Source of the DNA: an uncultured Oscillospiraceae bacterium
Lineage (GTDB): Bacteria > Bacillota > Clostridia > Oscillospirales > Ruminococcaceae
Length of the DNA stretch: 6,237 nucleotides
Direction: 5' to 3'
Assembly: GCA_900540595.1 (NCBI GenBank)
Contig: UQGL01000065.1
Span: 1 to 6,237 of the forward strand
The position numbers and the translations under genes are program-made. Below, piece after piece: positions 1-5,037 of this stretch (its first letter is position 1; every line of letters begins with the position of its first letter). The notes under the pieces are model-generated. The model was given only the letters and a program-made list of their open reading frames with translations, was not told the DNA's origin and ran no database searches.

Positions 1-35
1 GTGGGTCCTGGGTTCGAGTCCCCGATGGTGCACCA
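1..35 (+). tRNA. tRNA, 3' end only (5' part lies outside the window)
   Basis: The window opens inside a tRNA gene. What is visible is the end of the variable loop (GTGGGTC-like), a T-arm with loop TTCGAGT (13-19) between stem strands CTGGG (8-12) and CCCCG (20-24), the 3' acceptor strand ATGGTGC (25-31), discriminator A (32) and an encoded CCA (33-35). One T-stem pair (T9-C23) is a mismatch. The acceptor strand implies a tRNA beginning GCACCAT. The anticodon is not in the window, so the amino acid cannot be assigned; the variable loop would suit a lysine-type tRNA, but that is a weak guess. A terminator follows six bases later, so this is the last gene of its transcript. Confidence 0.93.
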
Positions 36-40
36 AAAAG

Positions 41-71
41 ATACCTCGCAAGAAGCTGCGGGGTATTTTTT
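41..71 (+). terminator. intrinsic terminator of the tRNA transcript
   Basis: A ten-base-pair stem, ATACCTCGCA (41-50) with TGCGGGGTAT (57-66), contains one T-G wobble. It encloses the loop AGAAGC and is followed by a run of T residues to 71. Its position just after the tRNA CCA end makes it the transcript terminator. Confidence 0.9.
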
Positions 72-97
72 ATTGCTGTTTTCCGGAAAGCAGGAGC

Positions 98-122
98 TTG
101 GTGCACCATCGGGGACGAGAAC
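98..122 (-). repeat. inverted 25-base copy of the tRNA 3' end
   Basis: Read on the minus strand, 122-98 matches bases 12-36 of the tRNA at 23 of 25 positions: T-loop, 3' T-stem strand, acceptor strand, CCA and one more A. The 19 bases 98-116 are an exact reverse complement of 18-36. The only two differences sit in the T-loop, where CGAG is replaced by its reverse complement CTCG. No 5' tRNA half is recognisable beside it, so it is a fragment and not a second tRNA. The T-loop-to-CCA segment is the part of tRNA genes commonly used as an integrase attachment core, so a relic attachment site is one possibility; no integrase gene is in the window. Confidence 0.75.
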
Positions 123-155
123 AGCTCGTGTATTTCAGGCTGTCAAAAAACTCTT

Positions 156-180
156 GTTGGGGCGGGCATTGCTCGCCCGT
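156..180. repeat. short GC-rich palindrome, REP-like but without the GTAG flank
   Basis: GGGCGGGC (160-167) pairs with GCTCGCCC (171-178) over eight base pairs, including one G-T wobble, around the loop ATT. The bases before it are GTTG instead of the GTAG seen beside the other palindromes here, so membership of the same family is uncertain. The surrounding 123-365 contains no credible gene. Confidence 0.55.
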
Positions 181-236
181 GCCCGTTTGTCTGTGAAACA
201 ACTTCCCCGGATAAAACATTGCTGCGCCAAGTCGGC

Positions 237-259
237 GGGCGACCAATGGTCGCCCCTAC
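237..259 (-). repeat. REP-like palindrome with GTAG flank
   Basis: GGGCGACC (237-244) pairs perfectly with GGTCGCCC (248-255) around a three-base loop AAT, followed by CTAC (256-259). On the minus strand this reads GTAG and then the palindrome, the arrangement shared by the other units in this window. The 260-365 stretch after it shows no gene. Confidence 0.7.
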
Positions 260-365
260 ACATTCAATAGGCTAAGAAGGTGATTTTTAGAGCGCGGGGT
301 TGGGGGGGAATGTTAAAAAAGATGGAACGGCTAAAAAATATAAGACTTGCTGCCATAAAAAGAGA

Positions 366-430
366 AATCCCCCAATACCTTTCGTATACTATGCCTGCAA
401 ACGGCAGATACTGAAAGGGATTGGGGGATT
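366..430 (+). promoter_or_regulatory. long imperfect hairpin covering the ldhA ribosome binding site
   Basis: Nested complementary blocks are AATCCCCCAAT (366-376) with ATTGGGGGATT (420-430), CCTTTC (378-383) with GAAAGG (413-418), GTAT (384-387) with ATAC (408-411), and TGCC (392-395) with GGCA (403-406). That gives about 25 base pairs with small mismatches and bulges. The 3' arm contains GGGGGA (423-428), the best-placed Shine-Dalgarno sequence for the ldhA ATG at 434, so in RNA the site would be paired. There is no T-run after the stem, so it is not an ordinary terminator. The 5' arm and loop also contain TATACT (385-390), a good -10 match but without a good -35. If transcription started just after it, the RNA would lack the 5' arm and the palindrome would act, if at all, as a DNA operator. 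Confidence 0.65.
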
Positions 431-433
431 GCT

Positions 434-1429
434 ATGAAGATCGTCTTTTACGGGACGCGGGAGTATGACCATTACTACTTTGATGTGCTGGCGGCTGACC
501 CGGAATATGGCTGTGAGATCAGGTTTTTAACGGCGAATCTCGATGCGGATACTGCGCCGCTGGCGCGAGGCGGGGACGCGGTGTGCGCGTTTGTCAATGC
601 GGATTGCTCGGCTTCGGTGCTGGAAAAGCTGGCGCAGGCGGGCATCCGCTGCCTGCTGCTGCGCTGCGCCGGGTACAATCATGTGGATCTGCCGGCGGCG
701 CAGCGGTACGGCATCACGGTGCTGCGGGTGCCGGGCTACAGCCCCGAGGCGGTGGCCGAGCACGCCATGGCGCTGGCGCTGGCCGCGAACCGCCGCATCT
801 GCAAGGCGTATATCAAGGTGCGCAACAACAATTTTTCACTTGATGGGCTGCTGGGGTACAACCTGTACGGCTCGGCGGCCGGTATTGTGGGCACGGGGCG
901 CATCGGCGCGGCGATGGCCCGTATCTGCTGCGGCTTCGGCATGACGGTGCTGGCCTGCGACCAATACCGCAACCCTGCGCTGGACGGCCTTGTGCGGTAT
1001 GTGGGGCTGGAGGAGCTGCTGCGTACCGCAGATCTGGTCAGTCTGCACTGTCCGCTGACGGCGGAAACCTACCACATGATCAACGCTGAGACGATCCAGA
1101 TGATGCGCGACAGCGCGGTGCTTGTCAACACCAGCCGGGGCGGGCTGATCGACACGCGGGCGCTCATCAATGCGCTGCGCAGCCGCAAATTTGCCGGTGT
1201 GGGGCTGGATGTCTATGAGGATGAGGACGGTCAGGTGTTTGAAAACTTCTCCGACGATGTGCTGCGCAATGAGATCGTGCCGGTGCTGATGAGCTTTCCG
1301 AATGTGGTCGTGACGAGCCATCAGGCGTTTTTTACCCGGACCGCGCTGCAGAGCATCGCCATCACAACGATGGAGAACGCGCGGGCATTTGCGAGAGGGG
1401 AAAAGCTGGTGAATGAGGTGAAGGGGTAA
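434..1429 (+). CDS. ldhA: D-lactate dehydrogenase (NAD-dependent), LdhA type
   Basis: The 331-residue protein belongs to the D-2-hydroxyacid dehydrogenase family and is close in length and sequence to E. coli LdhA (329 aa). LdhA is a cytoplasmic enzyme that reduces pyruvate to D-lactate and regenerates NAD+ during fermentation. Visible landmarks are the substrate-side motif LRCAGYN (Arg77), the Rossmann nucleotide motif GTGRIG (153-158) with Asp176 at the end of the second strand (favouring NAD over NADP), NTSRGGLID with catalytic Arg235, DVYEDE with Glu264, and SHQAF with catalytic His296. These three catalytic positions carry the same numbers as in E. coli LdhA. The ATG at 434 is supported by GGGGGA five bases upstream and by the N-terminus MKIVFYGTREYD, which aligns with LdhA starts. 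It stands alone on the plus strand, facing the uxu genes. A different 2-hydroxyacid substrate is possible but less likely. Confidence 0.9.
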   Translation: MKIVFYGTREYDHYYFDVLAADPEYGCEIRFLTANLDADTAPLARGGDAVCAFVNADCSASVLEKLAQAGIRCLLLRCAGYNHVDLPAAQRYGITVLRVPGYSPEAVAEHAMALALAANRRICKAYIKVRNNNFSLDGLLGYNLYGSAAGIVGTGRIGAAMARICCGFGMTVLACDQYRNPALDGLVRYVGLEELLRTADLVSLHCPLTAETYHMINAETIQMMRDSAVLVNTSRGGLIDTRALINALRSRKFAGVGLDVYEDEDGQVFENFSDDVLRNEIVPVLMSFPNVVVTSHQAFFTRTALQSIAITTMENARAFARGEKLVNEVKG

Positions 1430-1463
1430 GCAGGGCAGAAGGGCGGTAAAGGCAAGGCTGCGG

Positions 1464-1513
1464 GAATCCCTCCGGCCTCGCGGGCTCGGCCACCTCCCTT
1501 TGACAAGGGAGGC
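1464..1513. repeat. partial copy related to the MITE-like repeat at 4882-5037
   Basis: The segment around CCGGCCTCGCGGGCTCGG and CCACCTCCC resembles the right half of the larger repeat upstream of the AraC-type gene (CCGGCTTCGC, GCTCAGCCACC, then a CCTTCCCC hairpin). It ends in a clean hairpin, CCTCCCTT (1493-1500) with AAGGGAGG (1505-1512), around the loop TGAC. No matching left half is evident, so it may be a solo or decayed element. The hairpin has no T-run and is a poor terminator for ldhA. Confidence 0.5.
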
Positions 1514-1522
1514 AAAGCTGCC

Positions 1523-1546
1523 GGGAGGGATGAATCCCTCCCCTAC
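1523..1546 (-). repeat. REP-like palindrome with GTAG flank
   Basis: GGGAGGGA (1523-1530) pairs with TCCCTCCC (1535-1542) around the loop TGAA, followed by CTAC (1543-1546), which is GTAG on the minus strand. The arm sequence is unlike the other units, but the layout is the same. Confidence 0.7.
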
Positions 1547-1581
1547 AGGGTAAAGATAAATTTGCAATACAGGAAAGCTGC

Positions 1582-1605
1582 GGGCTGGGCATGCCCGGCC
1601 CCTAC
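1582..1605 (-). repeat. REP-like palindrome with GTAG flank
   Basis: A 20-base near-perfect palindrome (1582-1601, centre GGGCATGCCC) has one T-G wobble and is followed by CTAC (1602-1605). It lies in the spacer between the convergent ldhA and uxuA genes, just before their shared terminator. Confidence 0.7.
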
Positions 1606-1629
1606 CGTGCGGCGCAGATTTCCCAAAAC

Positions 1630-1661
1630 AAAAAAGCCACTGCTTGCGCAGCGGCTTTTTT
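1630..1661 (-). terminator. bidirectional intrinsic terminator of the uxuBA transcript
   Basis: AAAAAAGCC (1630-1638) pairs with GGCTTTTTT (1653-1661), and CTGC (1640-1643) with GCAG (1648-1651), around the loop TTGC with one A-C mismatch. Read on the minus strand, the stem follows the uxuA stop by about 33 bases and ends in six T residues. On the plus strand it also ends in T-rich sequence (TTTTTTGTTTTT), so it can stop transcription coming from ldhA too. Confidence 0.9.
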
Positions 1662-1693
1662 GTTTTTATACAGCAACTAGAGGATGGCAGGAA

Positions 1694-2791
1694 TCAGCGG
1701 TTCTTCTCTTCGTCCAGACGATCCAGCAGATCCCAGACGCCGAGCATGTACTGCACGCCGAGGGCGCGGTCGTACTTGCCGTAACCGGGGCGGCAGTTGC
1801 CGGGGCCTTCCTCCCACAGCTGACGGCCGTGGTCGGGGCGGATGCAGCCGTCAAAGCCGCAGTCGTGGTAGGCGCGCAGGATCTCGATGATGCCGGTCTC
1901 GCCGCAGCAGTCGCGGTGGGCAGCCTCGGAGAAGTCACCGTTCTCGAAGTGGTGGATGTTGCGCACATGGGCGAACGGGATGCGGTCGCAGTGCTTGCGC
2001 ACGATGGCGGCCACATTGTTGTTGGGGTTGGCGTTCATGCTGCCGGAGCAGAGCGTCAGGCAGTTGTACGGGTCATCGACCATCGTCAGGAAGCGGTCAA
2101 TGCTCTCGGCGTCAACCAGCAGACGGGGCAGGCCGAAGATGTCCCACGGGGGATCGTCCTGATGGATCGCCATTTTGATGTCGCACTCGCGGCAGGTGGG
2201 CATGATCGCCTCAAGGAAGTACTTGAGGTTATCCCACAGCTTCTCCTTGGTGACGGGGGCGTAGGCCTTGAACAGCTCGTCCAGCTTGGCCATGCGCTCC
2301 GGCTCCCAGCCGGGGAAGGTCATGTTGTACTTCTCGGTAAATTCGAGAATGTAGTTTGCCATGCCCTTGTAGTCGTCCTTGATCAGGTCCTTCTGATAGA
2401 ACAGGGCGGTGGAGCCATCGCCGACCGGGTGGAACAGGTCGGTGCGGGTCCAGTCAAAGATGGGCATGAAGTTGTAGCAGATGGTCTTGACGCCGAACTT
2501 GGACAGGTTGCGGATGCACTGCTTGTAGTTCTCGATGTACTTATCGCGGGTGGGCAGGCCGATCTTGATGTCATCGTGGACATTGACGGACTCAACGACG
2601 GTGGCGCTGAAGCCGGCCGCGTGGATCTGGTCTACGACCTCCTTGATCTCGGACTCCTCCCAGATCTCGCCGGGCATTTTGCTGTGCAGGGCCCAGACGA
2701 TCTCCTCAACACCGGGAATCTGCTTGATGTCGCTCAGGGTGATGGGGTCATTGCCCTCACCATACCAGCGCCAACCCATTTTCATAGACAT
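1694..2791 (-). CDS. uxuA: mannonate dehydratase (EC 4.2.1.8)
   Basis: The 365-residue protein matches Gram-positive UxuA (B. subtilis about 359 aa; the E. coli enzyme is longer). It dehydrates D-mannonate to 2-keto-3-deoxy-D-gluconate, a metal-dependent cytoplasmic step of glucuronate breakdown. Family blocks run the full length: RWYGEGNDPITL (8-19), QIPGVEEIVWALH (24-36), VVESVNVHD (65-73), YNFMPIFDWTRTD (106-118), MAIHQDDPPW (207-216), TLCSGSMNANP (246-256), FAHVRN (273-278) and IRPDHGRQLW (317-326). His210, Cys248, His275 and Asp320 fall where the family's His/Cys/His/Asp metal ligands lie. The ATG at 2791 is preferred over an upstream in-frame ATG (2851) because AAAGGAG lies six bases before it and the upstream extension reads through a palindrome. 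It follows uxuB by 327 bases on the same strand and is closed by the terminator at 1630-1661. I see no convincing promoter in the gap, so co-transcription with uxuB is likely. Confidence 0.95.
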   Translation of the reverse strand: MSMKMGWRWYGEGNDPITLSDIKQIPGVEEIVWALHSKMPGEIWEESEIKEVVDQIHAAGFSATVVESVNVHDDIKIGLPTRDKYIENYKQCIRNLSKFGVKTICYNFMPIFDWTRTDLFHPVGDGSTALFYQKDLIKDDYKGMANYILEFTEKYNMTFPGWEPERMAKLDELFKAYAPVTKEKLWDNLKYFLEAIMPTCRECDIKMAIHQDDPPWDIFGLPRLLVDAESIDRFLTMVDDPYNCLTLCSGSMNANPNNNVAAIVRKHCDRIPFAHVRNIHHFENGDFSEAAHRDCCGETGIIEILRAYHDCGFDGCIRPDHGRQLWEEGPGNCRPGYGKYDRALGVQYMLGVWDLLDRLDEEKNR

Positions 2792-2823
2792 GTGGTGCTC
2801 CTTTTGTTTGTATAGTCGTTTGC

Positions 2824-2847
2824 GTAGGGGCGAGGCATGCCTCGCCC
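2824..2847 (+). repeat. REP-like palindrome with GTAG flank (array unit 1)
   Basis: GTAG (2824-2827) is followed directly by a perfect 20-base palindrome (2828-2847, centre GAGGCATGCCTC). It sits 33 bases upstream of the uxuA start, in the leader between uxuB and uxuA. Its end toward uxuA stops short of the ribosome binding site, so it does not mask it. Confidence 0.75.
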
Positions 2848-2864
2848 TCAAGTTTCCGGTTGCA

Positions 2865-2880
2865 AACCCGTGAGCGGGTT
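2865..2880. repeat. small hairpin in the uxuB-uxuA gap
   Basis: AACCCG (2865-2870) pairs perfectly with CGGGTT (2875-2880) around the loop TGAG. It lacks the GTAG flank of its neighbours, so it is listed separately. Confidence 0.5.
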
Positions 2881-2896
2881 ATAGATTTTATGCGGC

Positions 2897-2920
2897 GGGC
2901 CGGACATGTCCGGCTCCTAC
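2897..2920 (-). repeat. REP-like palindrome with GTAG flank (array unit 2)
   Basis: A perfect 16-base palindrome GCCGGACATGTCCGGC (2899-2914) is extended by a wobble and a G-C pair to 2897-2916, then followed by CTAC (2917-2920). The arms differ from unit 1 while the layout is the same. Confidence 0.75.
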
Positions 2921-2942
2921 AGCGTAGCTGCAAAGGCTTCCG

Positions 2943-2967
2943 GGTCGATGCGAACATCGACCTCTAC
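2943..2967 (-). repeat. REP-like palindrome with GTAG flank (array unit 3)
   Basis: GGTCGATG (2943-2950) pairs perfectly with CATCGACC (2955-2962) around the loop CGAA, then T and CTAC (2964-2967). Its flank abuts that of unit 4, forming the ten-base palindrome CTACGCGTAG (2964-2973). Confidence 0.75.
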
Positions 2968-2969
2968 GC

Positions 2970-2994
2970 GTAGGGGCGGATTCCATATCCGCCC
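2970..2994 (+). repeat. REP-like palindrome with GTAG flank (array unit 4)
   Basis: GTAG (2970-2973) is followed by GGGCGGAT (2974-2981) pairing with ATCCGCCC (2987-2994) around the five-base loop TCCAT. It points away from unit 3, so the two units have their GTAG ends facing each other, like the paired arrangements known for REP elements. Confidence 0.75.
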
Positions 2995-3024
2995 GGAAAG
3001 GCTGCGTTGGCCGCAAGGTCCCGC

Positions 3025-3050
3025 GGCGGCCAGAGGGCTGGCCGCCCTAC
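3025..3050 (-). repeat. REP-like palindrome with GTAG flank (array unit 5)
   Basis: GGCGGCCAG (3025-3033) pairs perfectly with CTGGCCGCC (3038-3046) around the loop AGGG, followed by CTAC (3047-3050). Confidence 0.75.
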
Positions 3051-3077
3051 ATATGACCCGGGAAGGACCGCTGGCCT

Positions 3078-3105
3078 GCGCGGCGTCGGGGACGCCGCGC
3101 CCTAC
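3078..3105 (-). repeat. REP-like palindrome with GTAG flank (array unit 6)
   Basis: GCGCGGCGTC (3078-3087) pairs perfectly over ten base pairs with GACGCCGCGC (3091-3100) around the loop GGG, then C and CTAC (3102-3105). It begins 14 bases after the uxuB stop codon in the direction of transcription. With no T-run it is not a standard terminator, but it would form a stable 3' structure on uxuB RNA. Confidence 0.75.
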
Positions 3106-3118
3106 AACAACGGTGCAA

Positions 3119-4735
3119 TCAGCCGTTCACGGCCTCGTGCAGGGTCTTGCGGACGGCACCGGCACCGGCAATCTCGGCCTTGAAGTAGGCCTTGATCTTG
3201 TCAGCCAGCACGGTCTTGGTCAGATCGGTGCCGAAGATGGAGGCGTTAGACAGGATGCCGTCCAGCTGATCGGTGACGGTCTCCGGCTTGCCGAACTCAA
3301 TGCCGGCGAGCTTGGCCTGCAGGTCGTCCTTCAGCGGGTCAGCGGAAACCTCAAAGGCGTTGCCGTTGTCGTCGATGGCCAGCAGGTAGCGCAGCCAACC
3401 GGCGATAGCCAGAGGAATGGAAACGAGGCTGTTCAGGTCGCGGCCCTCGGCGATGTAGCTCTTGATGGTCTCGCCGAAGCGGATGCCGACCTTCTGAGAA
3501 GTATCGGTTGCGATGCGCTGCGGCGTGTCGGGCATGAAGGGGTTGGGCAGGCGCTGCTCGATGACCTCGTCAATGAAGGCCTTGGGGGCCAGGATCTTCG
3601 GGTCAACGACGACGGGCAGACCCTCGACATAGCCCAGGCGCTTGATCAGGGCAACGATGTCCTCGTCCTTCATCTCGGCGCAGATCAGGTCGTAGCCCAG
3701 CATGCAGCCGTAGACGCTCATGGCGGTGTGCAGGGGGTTCAGGCAGGTGGTGACCTTCATGCGCTCGGTCTTGTTGACGGTCTCGCGGTCGGTCAGGTAG
3801 ACGCCGGCCTTCTCCAGTGCGGGGCGGCCGTTGGGGAACTTGTCCTCAACCACAAGGTACTGCGGGCGCTCGGCGTTGACAAAAGCAGCGATGAAGGTGT
3901 TCTTGGAGGTGACGATGGGAGCCATGCCCTCGATGCCGTCCTTCTCCAGAGACTCCTCGACCATCTTGTGGGGGCGCGGGGTGATCTTGTCGATCATGGA
4001 CCAGGGGAAGGTGATCTTGCTCTCATCGGACAGGTAGTCGATGAAGTCCTGACCGACATAGCCCTTCTCCAGCCATGCCTTGGCAACGGTCATGACGCTG
4101 GCCTGCAGCTTCTCGCCGTTGTGAGAGCAGTTGTCCATGCTGACAACGGCCAGCGGGGCGGCGCCGTTCTGGAAACGCTCCAGCAGCAGGGCGGCGACCA
4201 TGCTCATGGCGTGGCGTGCGTGGGCGGGACCCTCATCGATGTCGGCCTGCACAACGGGCATCAGGCTGCCGTCAGGACGATACAGGGCGTAGCCCTTCTC
4301 GGTGATGGTGAAGGAGATCATCTGCAGGCCGGGATCGGTGAAGATCTGCTTGAAGCGGGCCATCATCTCGGCGTCGGCAGAGTTGGCGCGCAGACCCTCG
4401 GCCACAGAGCCGATGATCTCGCGGCTGGTGGTGCCGTCCGGGTTCAGGGTGACATTCATCGTCAGGTTGTCATACGGGGTGTAGATCTTGTCGATGATGT
4501 CGTAGTCGAAGGTGTCGGCTGCGATGATGCCGCGGTCGGCCAGACCCTCGTTCAGCAGACGCTGCTGCAGGGCGGCGATAAAGCCGCGGAAGATGTTGCC
4601 GGCGCCGAAGTGGACCCAGATGGGATGCTCCTTGGTGGCGGCGGTCATGGCGGCATGGTCAAATGCGGGCAGCTTGACGCCCAGCTTTTCCCACTCAGCC
4701 TTCTGGTTGACGATGGAAGACGCGTTCATCTGCAT
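3119..4735 (-). CDS. uxuB: fructuronate reductase, mannitol dehydrogenase family (EC 1.1.1.57)
   Basis: The 538-residue protein belongs to the long-chain mannitol dehydrogenase family of polyol and hexonate oxidoreductases. With uxuA beside it, the likely reaction is NADH-dependent reduction of D-fructuronate to D-mannonate in the cytoplasm. Landmarks are the N-terminal nucleotide-binding motif HFGAGNIFRGF (42-52), SMDNCSHNGEKL (199-210), the family signature region MIDKITPRPH (247-256), the active-site block KVTTCLNPLH with Lys327, Asn333 and His336, and the C-terminal-domain block QRIATDTSQKVGIRF (406-420). The signature reads IDKITP where classical members have VDRITP, so this is a divergent subgroup. 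The ATG at 4735 has AAAAGGAG nine bases upstream; a second ATG two codons in is less well spaced. Tagaturonate reductase or another polyol dehydrogenase cannot be excluded from sequence alone. It is the first gene of the uxuB-uxuA pair and diverges from the AraC-type gene. Confidence 0.88.
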   Translation of the reverse strand: MQMNASSIVNQKAEWEKLGVKLPAFDHAAMTAATKEHPIWVHFGAGNIFRGFIAALQQRLLNEGLADRGIIAADTFDYDIIDKIYTPYDNLTMNVTLNPDGTTSREIIGSVAEGLRANSADAEMMARFKQIFTDPGLQMISFTITEKGYALYRPDGSLMPVVQADIDEGPAHARHAMSMVAALLLERFQNGAAPLAVVSMDNCSHNGEKLQASVMTVAKAWLEKGYVGQDFIDYLSDESKITFPWSMIDKITPRPHKMVEESLEKDGIEGMAPIVTSKNTFIAAFVNAERPQYLVVEDKFPNGRPALEKAGVYLTDRETVNKTERMKVTTCLNPLHTAMSVYGCMLGYDLICAEMKDEDIVALIKRLGYVEGLPVVVDPKILAPKAFIDEVIEQRLPNPFMPDTPQRIATDTSQKVGIRFGETIKSYIAEGRDLNSLVSIPLAIAGWLRYLLAIDDNGNAFEVSADPLKDDLQAKLAGIEFGKPETVTDQLDGILSNASIFGTDLTKTVLADKIKAYFKAEIAGAGAVRKTLHEAVNG

Positions 4736-4765
4736 AATGATTTGCTCCTTTTGTTGCTGTTGAGG

Positions 4766-4786
4766 GAGTGGTCCTATATGCCACTC
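4766..4786. promoter_or_regulatory. inverted repeat in the uxuB leader, possible operator
   Basis: GAGTGG (4766-4771) and CCACTC (4781-4786) form a perfect six-base inverted repeat with a nine-base AT-rich spacer. It lies between the predicted uxuB -10 box and its ribosome binding site, roughly +5 to +25 of the transcript. It could be a repressor operator acting as a roadblock or a short leader hairpin. It does not clearly match an operator I know. Confidence 0.4.
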
Positions 4787-4797
4787 GCGATAGTTTC

Positions 4798-4808
4798 AGT
4801 ATAGCACG
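4798..4808 (-). promoter_or_regulatory. predicted uxuB promoter, extended -10
   Basis: On the minus strand, TGC precedes TATACT (4803-4798), giving an extended -10 element (TGnTATACT). The expected -35 position (about 4821-4826) is only TTTTCT, a weak match, which would suit an activator-dependent promoter. The predicted start near 4791 gives a leader of about 55 bases before the uxuB ATG. Confidence 0.55.
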
Positions 4809-4821
4809 CAACTTTTCGCAA
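4807..4821 (-). promoter_or_regulatory. two TTGCG half-sites ten bases apart, candidate activator site for uxuB
   Basis: On the minus strand TTGCG occurs at 4821-4817 and again at 4811-4807, exactly one helical turn apart, in the space between the weak -35 and the -10 of uxuB. AraC-family proteins contact two successive major grooves on one DNA face, so tandem half-sites at this spacing are a plausible target for the divergently encoded regulator. This is inference from spacing only. Confidence 0.35.
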
Positions 4822-4839
4822 GAAAATAACCGTAGTTGC

Positions 4840-4868
4840 TTGAAAAATTGTAAAAATTGCGGTAAACT
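4840..4868 (+). promoter_or_regulatory. predicted promoter of the AraC-family gene
   Basis: TTGAAA (4840-4845), a 17-base spacer and TAAACT (4863-4868) form a good vegetative promoter pointing toward the regulator. Further TTGC/TTGT motifs lie at 4836, 4848 and 4857, and AAAAATTG is repeated nine bases apart (4843-4850 and 4852-4859), so autoregulation is possible. The predicted start near 4875 puts the whole repeat at 4882-5037 inside the untranslated leader. Confidence 0.65.
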
Positions 4869-4881
4869 AAACCTAGCATCG

Positions 4882-5037
4882 AAAAAGGCTTCTCCCATGG
4901 GGGAGAAGCTGCCGCAGAAGGCGGCTGATGAGGGGAGAACTTGCCGCAAAAGCCCTTTTACGGGGCGGCAGCGGCACAGCCGCCCCTCATCCGGCTTCGC
5001 TTCGCTCAGCCACCTTCCCCCGGAGGGGAAGGCTTTT
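4882..5037. repeat. MITE-like repeat with imperfect terminal inverted repeats
   Basis: The element starts AAAAAGGCTTCTCCC and ends GGGGAAGGCTTTTT. The left half (4882-4935) and the reverse complement of the right half (4983-5037) align over roughly 55 bases, both reaching GATGAGGGG at the inner end. Each half also folds on itself: CTTCTCCC/GGGAGAAG around 4889-4908 on the left, and CCTTCCCC/GGGGAAGG around 5013-5032 on the right. It codes for no transposase. Similar palindromic elements are, to my knowledge, common between genes in gut Clostridia. It ends 12 bases before the AraC-type start codon and is transcribed as that gene's leader if the predicted promoter is right. Confidence 0.8.

Noticed and set aside
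1..270. An 89-codon open frame starting at base 1
   Set aside because: It reads through the tRNA, its terminator and two repeats; it has no plausible start or protein character.
339..390. ldhA promoter from TATAAG (339-344) or TATACT (385-390)
   Set aside because: Neither has a recognisable -35 at the right distance, so no promoter feature was called; TATACT is mentioned with the hairpin.
836..1567. Minus-strand open frame of 243 codons opposite ldhA
   Set aside because: Composition is typical of an antisense shadow, it begins in the repeat spacer, and the LdhA catalytic residues fix the coding strand.
1562..2815. A 417-codon open frame opposite uxuA
   Set aside because: It starts inside a repeat, passes through the terminator at 1630-1661 and has the same antisense composition. 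UxuA is certain on the other strand.
2792..2851. Twenty-residue N-terminal extension of UxuA
   Set aside because: It runs through the GTAG palindrome at 2824-2847 and over the AAAGGAG site that serves the ATG at 2791.
2824..3105. CRISPR array (regularly spaced palindromic units)
   Set aside because: The units differ in sequence and spacing, occur in both orientations, and no cas gene is present.
2906..4804. A 632-codon open frame on the plus strand opposite uxuB
   Set aside because: It is a mirror of uxuB codon usage: the translation is rich in Val, Leu, Gly, Asp, Ala and His, has no family resemblance and no ribosome binding site, and runs through the palindrome array.
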